DNA of 7,663 nucleotides from CAYGDT01 sp964348745 (GTDB taxonomy: Bacteria; Patescibacteriota; Gracilibacteria; Peribacterales; Peribacteraceae): contig CAYGDT010000066.1 in assembly GCA_964348745.1 (NCBI GenBank), positions 1 through 7,663 of the forward strand, read 5' to 3'. The translations under genes and the position numbers were made by a program. Shown here in pieces: positions 6,493 to 7,663 of the stretch; position 1 is the first letter of the stretch, and each line of letters begins with the position of its first letter. The notes below the pieces were generated by a model. The model made no database searches. It saw nothing but the letters and a program-made list of their open reading frames with translations, and was not told the origin of the DNA.

Positions 6493-6633
6493 GGTGCAGT
6501 GGGGAAAGTACTACCCCACCATCACACGCTTCGGGGAGACATCCTGCCAGAGCCTTAAGCACACGATAAAAAAAGAGTACGTGTTTTTTGGCTAAAAAGA
6601 GCTATTATTTTGGTTCTGTCTTTCGGTAGAACA
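6493..6633 (-). other. Intergenic region between the SLH gene and the giant gene
   Basis: 141 bases, AT-rich in the part nearer the SLH gene. Read on the minus strand it begins, right after the SLH stop, with a weak stem (GTTCT/AGAAC, arms 6628-6632 and 6613-6617, loop 10). A short U-tract follows about 15-20 bases on, too far away for a standard terminator. A second weak stem (ACACG/CGTGT, 6561-6584) has a T-run in its loop. No convincing -35/-10 pair is seen. The strongest element is the hairpin next to the start codon, listed separately. Confidence 0.5.
6499..6519 (-). promoter_or_regulatory. Inverted repeat/hairpin immediately upstream of the giant gene's start codon
   Basis: The arms GTGGGG (6514-6519 read on the minus strand) and CCCCAC (6499-6504) enclose a 9-base loop containing AGTACT. 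Two G-U pairs can extend the stem outward. The structure ends 6 bases before the ATG, exactly where a Shine-Dalgarno would lie, and none is present. It could be an RNA hairpin controlling translation or an operator for a DNA-binding protein. The pairing is seen in the sequence; the role is inference. Confidence 0.4.
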
Positions 6634-7626
6634 TCACAACCCCGCCACCCCGGTCTGCTTCACTTCTTTCATCAGTCGAAAGAAGATCGTCGCGGCTTCC
6701 GCGCGGTTGAGGGTTTTTCCCGGCTGGAACATACCATCGGGGTTACCGTTCATCAGCCCGATGGATCGCACGACGGCTGTGTCGCCGTAGTAGGTGCTGT
6801 TTTCCGGCACATCGTCGAAGTACGGTCCTCCGGAGAGGATCAGATTGAGTCGCAGATTCCGCGCACTCAGGAACGCGGGGCCCGTAACGCGATTGAGCAA
6901 TGATGCTGTTTCTCCACGTGTGACGGTATCATCGGGGTTTAAGGTGGAGAGGGAATCGAGGTACCCGCCTGCGCGCAGTACGCATGCGGCTTCGTAGGCG
7001 TAGTGATCCGGCGGAACGTCGTTATACAGCTCTCGGCAGTTGCTAGGTACATGCACGAGATACAGTGCTTTGAGCGTGCGTTCCAGAATGGTGATCAACT
7101 GTCCCCGCGTCAGGAGGTCTCCTGCCCCGTAGCGGCCGTCGTCGTATCCGCGGATAATGCCGCTCTCGTTTAAAGTAACGATCGGCTCTCCCGCCCAGTC
7201 CGGAAGCGCATCGGTAAACGGACTGACCACCGGTTTGGCGGGAGTCGGCGGGCGGATGTGAATGACTTCTTCATCGGTCATGCCACTGGTTTCTGCATGG
7301 ATTCGCACGTCTCCGCCGGCACTTCCCGCTACAAATTCACAGGCCTTGGCTGCATCGCAGGTTTCAAAAAAGTATCCGAGGTCTTCTCCGGAGACGATGC
7401 TCCATGCCGCGCGCATGGGGACAGTGTAGGTGCCGTAGTCTCCTTGCGCCGTCATGATCAGGCGTTCCCCGGGATCGATAACGAAATCACCGTTCGATTG
7501 GATTGTCAGAGTACGAAGCCCTGCGAGGCTGTCGGCGGTCAGTGCGAGAGACGATACACTTGCCAAAGATGCGAGACCCAAAAACCCGAAACAAAAGAGT
7601 GTGACGTTCTTCGGGAGGGAAGGCAT
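6634..7626 (-). CDS. Secreted protein with Ig-like domain and three SLH (S-layer homology) repeats
   Basis: Predicted exported surface protein of 330 residues, held to the cell envelope by SLH repeats, which in known families bind pyruvylated wall polymers. Numbering below is from the chosen ATG. Residues about 1-31 are a classical signal peptide: a short stretch with one lysine, then a long hydrophobic core (VTLFCFGFLGLASL), with cleavage likely near ALTADS. Residues about 38-124 look like a bacterial Ig-like beta domain with two cysteines (C90, C96). Three SLH repeats follow at about 137-184, 201-248 and 270-321. Each starts with an F/Y-x-D-x-x motif, has a central GY- or GN-type turn and ends in LTRGQ, VTRGE or LNRAE. 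There is no enzymatic domain. An in-frame GTG at 7642-7644 would add six residues (CYPAH...) before the signal peptide. I chose the ATG at 7624-7626 because the signal peptide begins properly there; neither start has a Shine-Dalgarno. First gene of the cluster in this window; anything upstream lies outside. Confidence 0.88.
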   Translation of the reverse strand: MPSLPKNVTLFCFGFLGLASLASVSSLALTADSLAGLRTLTIQSNGDFVIDPGERLIMTAQGDYGTYTVPMRAAWSIVSGEDLGYFFETCDAAKACEFVAGSAGGDVRIHAETSGMTDEEVIHIRPPTPAKPVVSPFTDALPDWAGEPIVTLNESGIIRGYDDGRYGAGDLLTRGQLITILERTLKALYLVHVPSNCRELYNDVPPDHYAYEAACVLRAGGYLDSLSTLNPDDTVTRGETASLLNRVTGPAFLSARNLRLNLILSGGPYFDDVPENSTYYGDTAVVRSIGLMNGNPDGMFQPGKTLNRAEAATIFFRLMKEVKQTGVAGL

Positions 7627-7663
7627 GTGGGCAGGGTAGCACACGAAGCAGCCGAATATCTAC

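Noticed and set aside
24..6512. Shared 10-mer GGAAAGTACT at 24-33 and 6503-6512, considered as cluster boundaries
   Set aside because: Many 10-base matches are expected by chance in a window of this size, and no flanking similarity is seen.
6561..6589. Stem ACACG/CGTGT followed by a T-run on the plus strand, resembling a terminator
   Set aside because: The stem is only 5 bp with a 14-base loop, and no plus-strand gene ends there. On the minus strand the T-run falls inside the loop.
6613..6632. Stem GTTCT/AGAAC just after the SLH gene stop as a terminator
   Set aside because: A 5-bp stem with a 10-base loop, and the nearest U-tract is about 15-20 bases away; too weak to call.
7627..7644. GTG at 7642-7644 as the start of the SLH gene
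   Set aside because: It would place a Cys/Tyr/Pro/His stretch before an otherwise normal signal peptide and has no ribosome-binding site in its favour. Kept only as an alternative.

Overview
The window carries five genes, all read from the minus strand (right to left). They form what looks like one surface-protein cluster. In transcription order they are: an SLH-domain secreted protein (7626-6634); a 1509-residue surface protein with a lipase-like domain (6492-1963); a membrane-anchored cysteine-repeat protein (1953-1285); a four-helix membrane protein (1206-700); and a single-helix protein with Sel1-like repeats (719-120). Spacing is tight after the giant gene: 9 bases to the cysteine-repeat gene, then 78 bases, then a 20-base overlap. 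No tRNA, rRNA, CRISPR array, insertion sequence or convincing factor-independent terminator is visible.

The most informative gene is the giant one. It has no ordinary signal peptide. Instead it has an N-terminal basic segment ending in LEMRRLLSA, a close relative of the LEPR-XLL motif known from huge exported proteins of Planctomycetes and some other bacteria. After this come a concanavalin/LamG-like beta domain, several coiled coils alternating with beta-sandwich segments, a helical region of unknown function, a PPC-like beta domain, and a C-terminal alpha/beta-hydrolase of the pancreatic-lipase type. That hydrolase has GHSWG, a following ALDPA strand and late histidines. The neighbour with three SLH repeats fits a cell whose outer layer binds SLH domains.

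Organism: the signals are mixed. LEPR-XLL and dockerin-like features recall Planctomycetes. An SLH protein next to a small membrane-anchored Cys-x11-Cys repeat protein recalls candidate-phylum (CPR/Patescibacteria, e.g. Peregrinibacteria/Peribacteria-like) genomes. The genes use TGA, TAA and TAG as stops, which argues against the TGA-as-glycine code of Gracilibacteria. None of the five starts has a recognisable Shine-Dalgarno sequence. I lean to an uncultivated CPR-like or planctomycete-like bacterium and cannot decide from sequence alone.

How the genes might work together (inference): the SLH protein and the giant lipase act at the cell surface, perhaps in attachment to and breakdown of lipids of other cells. 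The three small downstream membrane-associated proteins would assist in export, folding, anchoring or self-protection. Base composition drops along the cluster, from about 55-65% GC in the 5' half of the giant gene to about 25-35% in the last two genes, so the cluster may be assembled from pieces of different origin.
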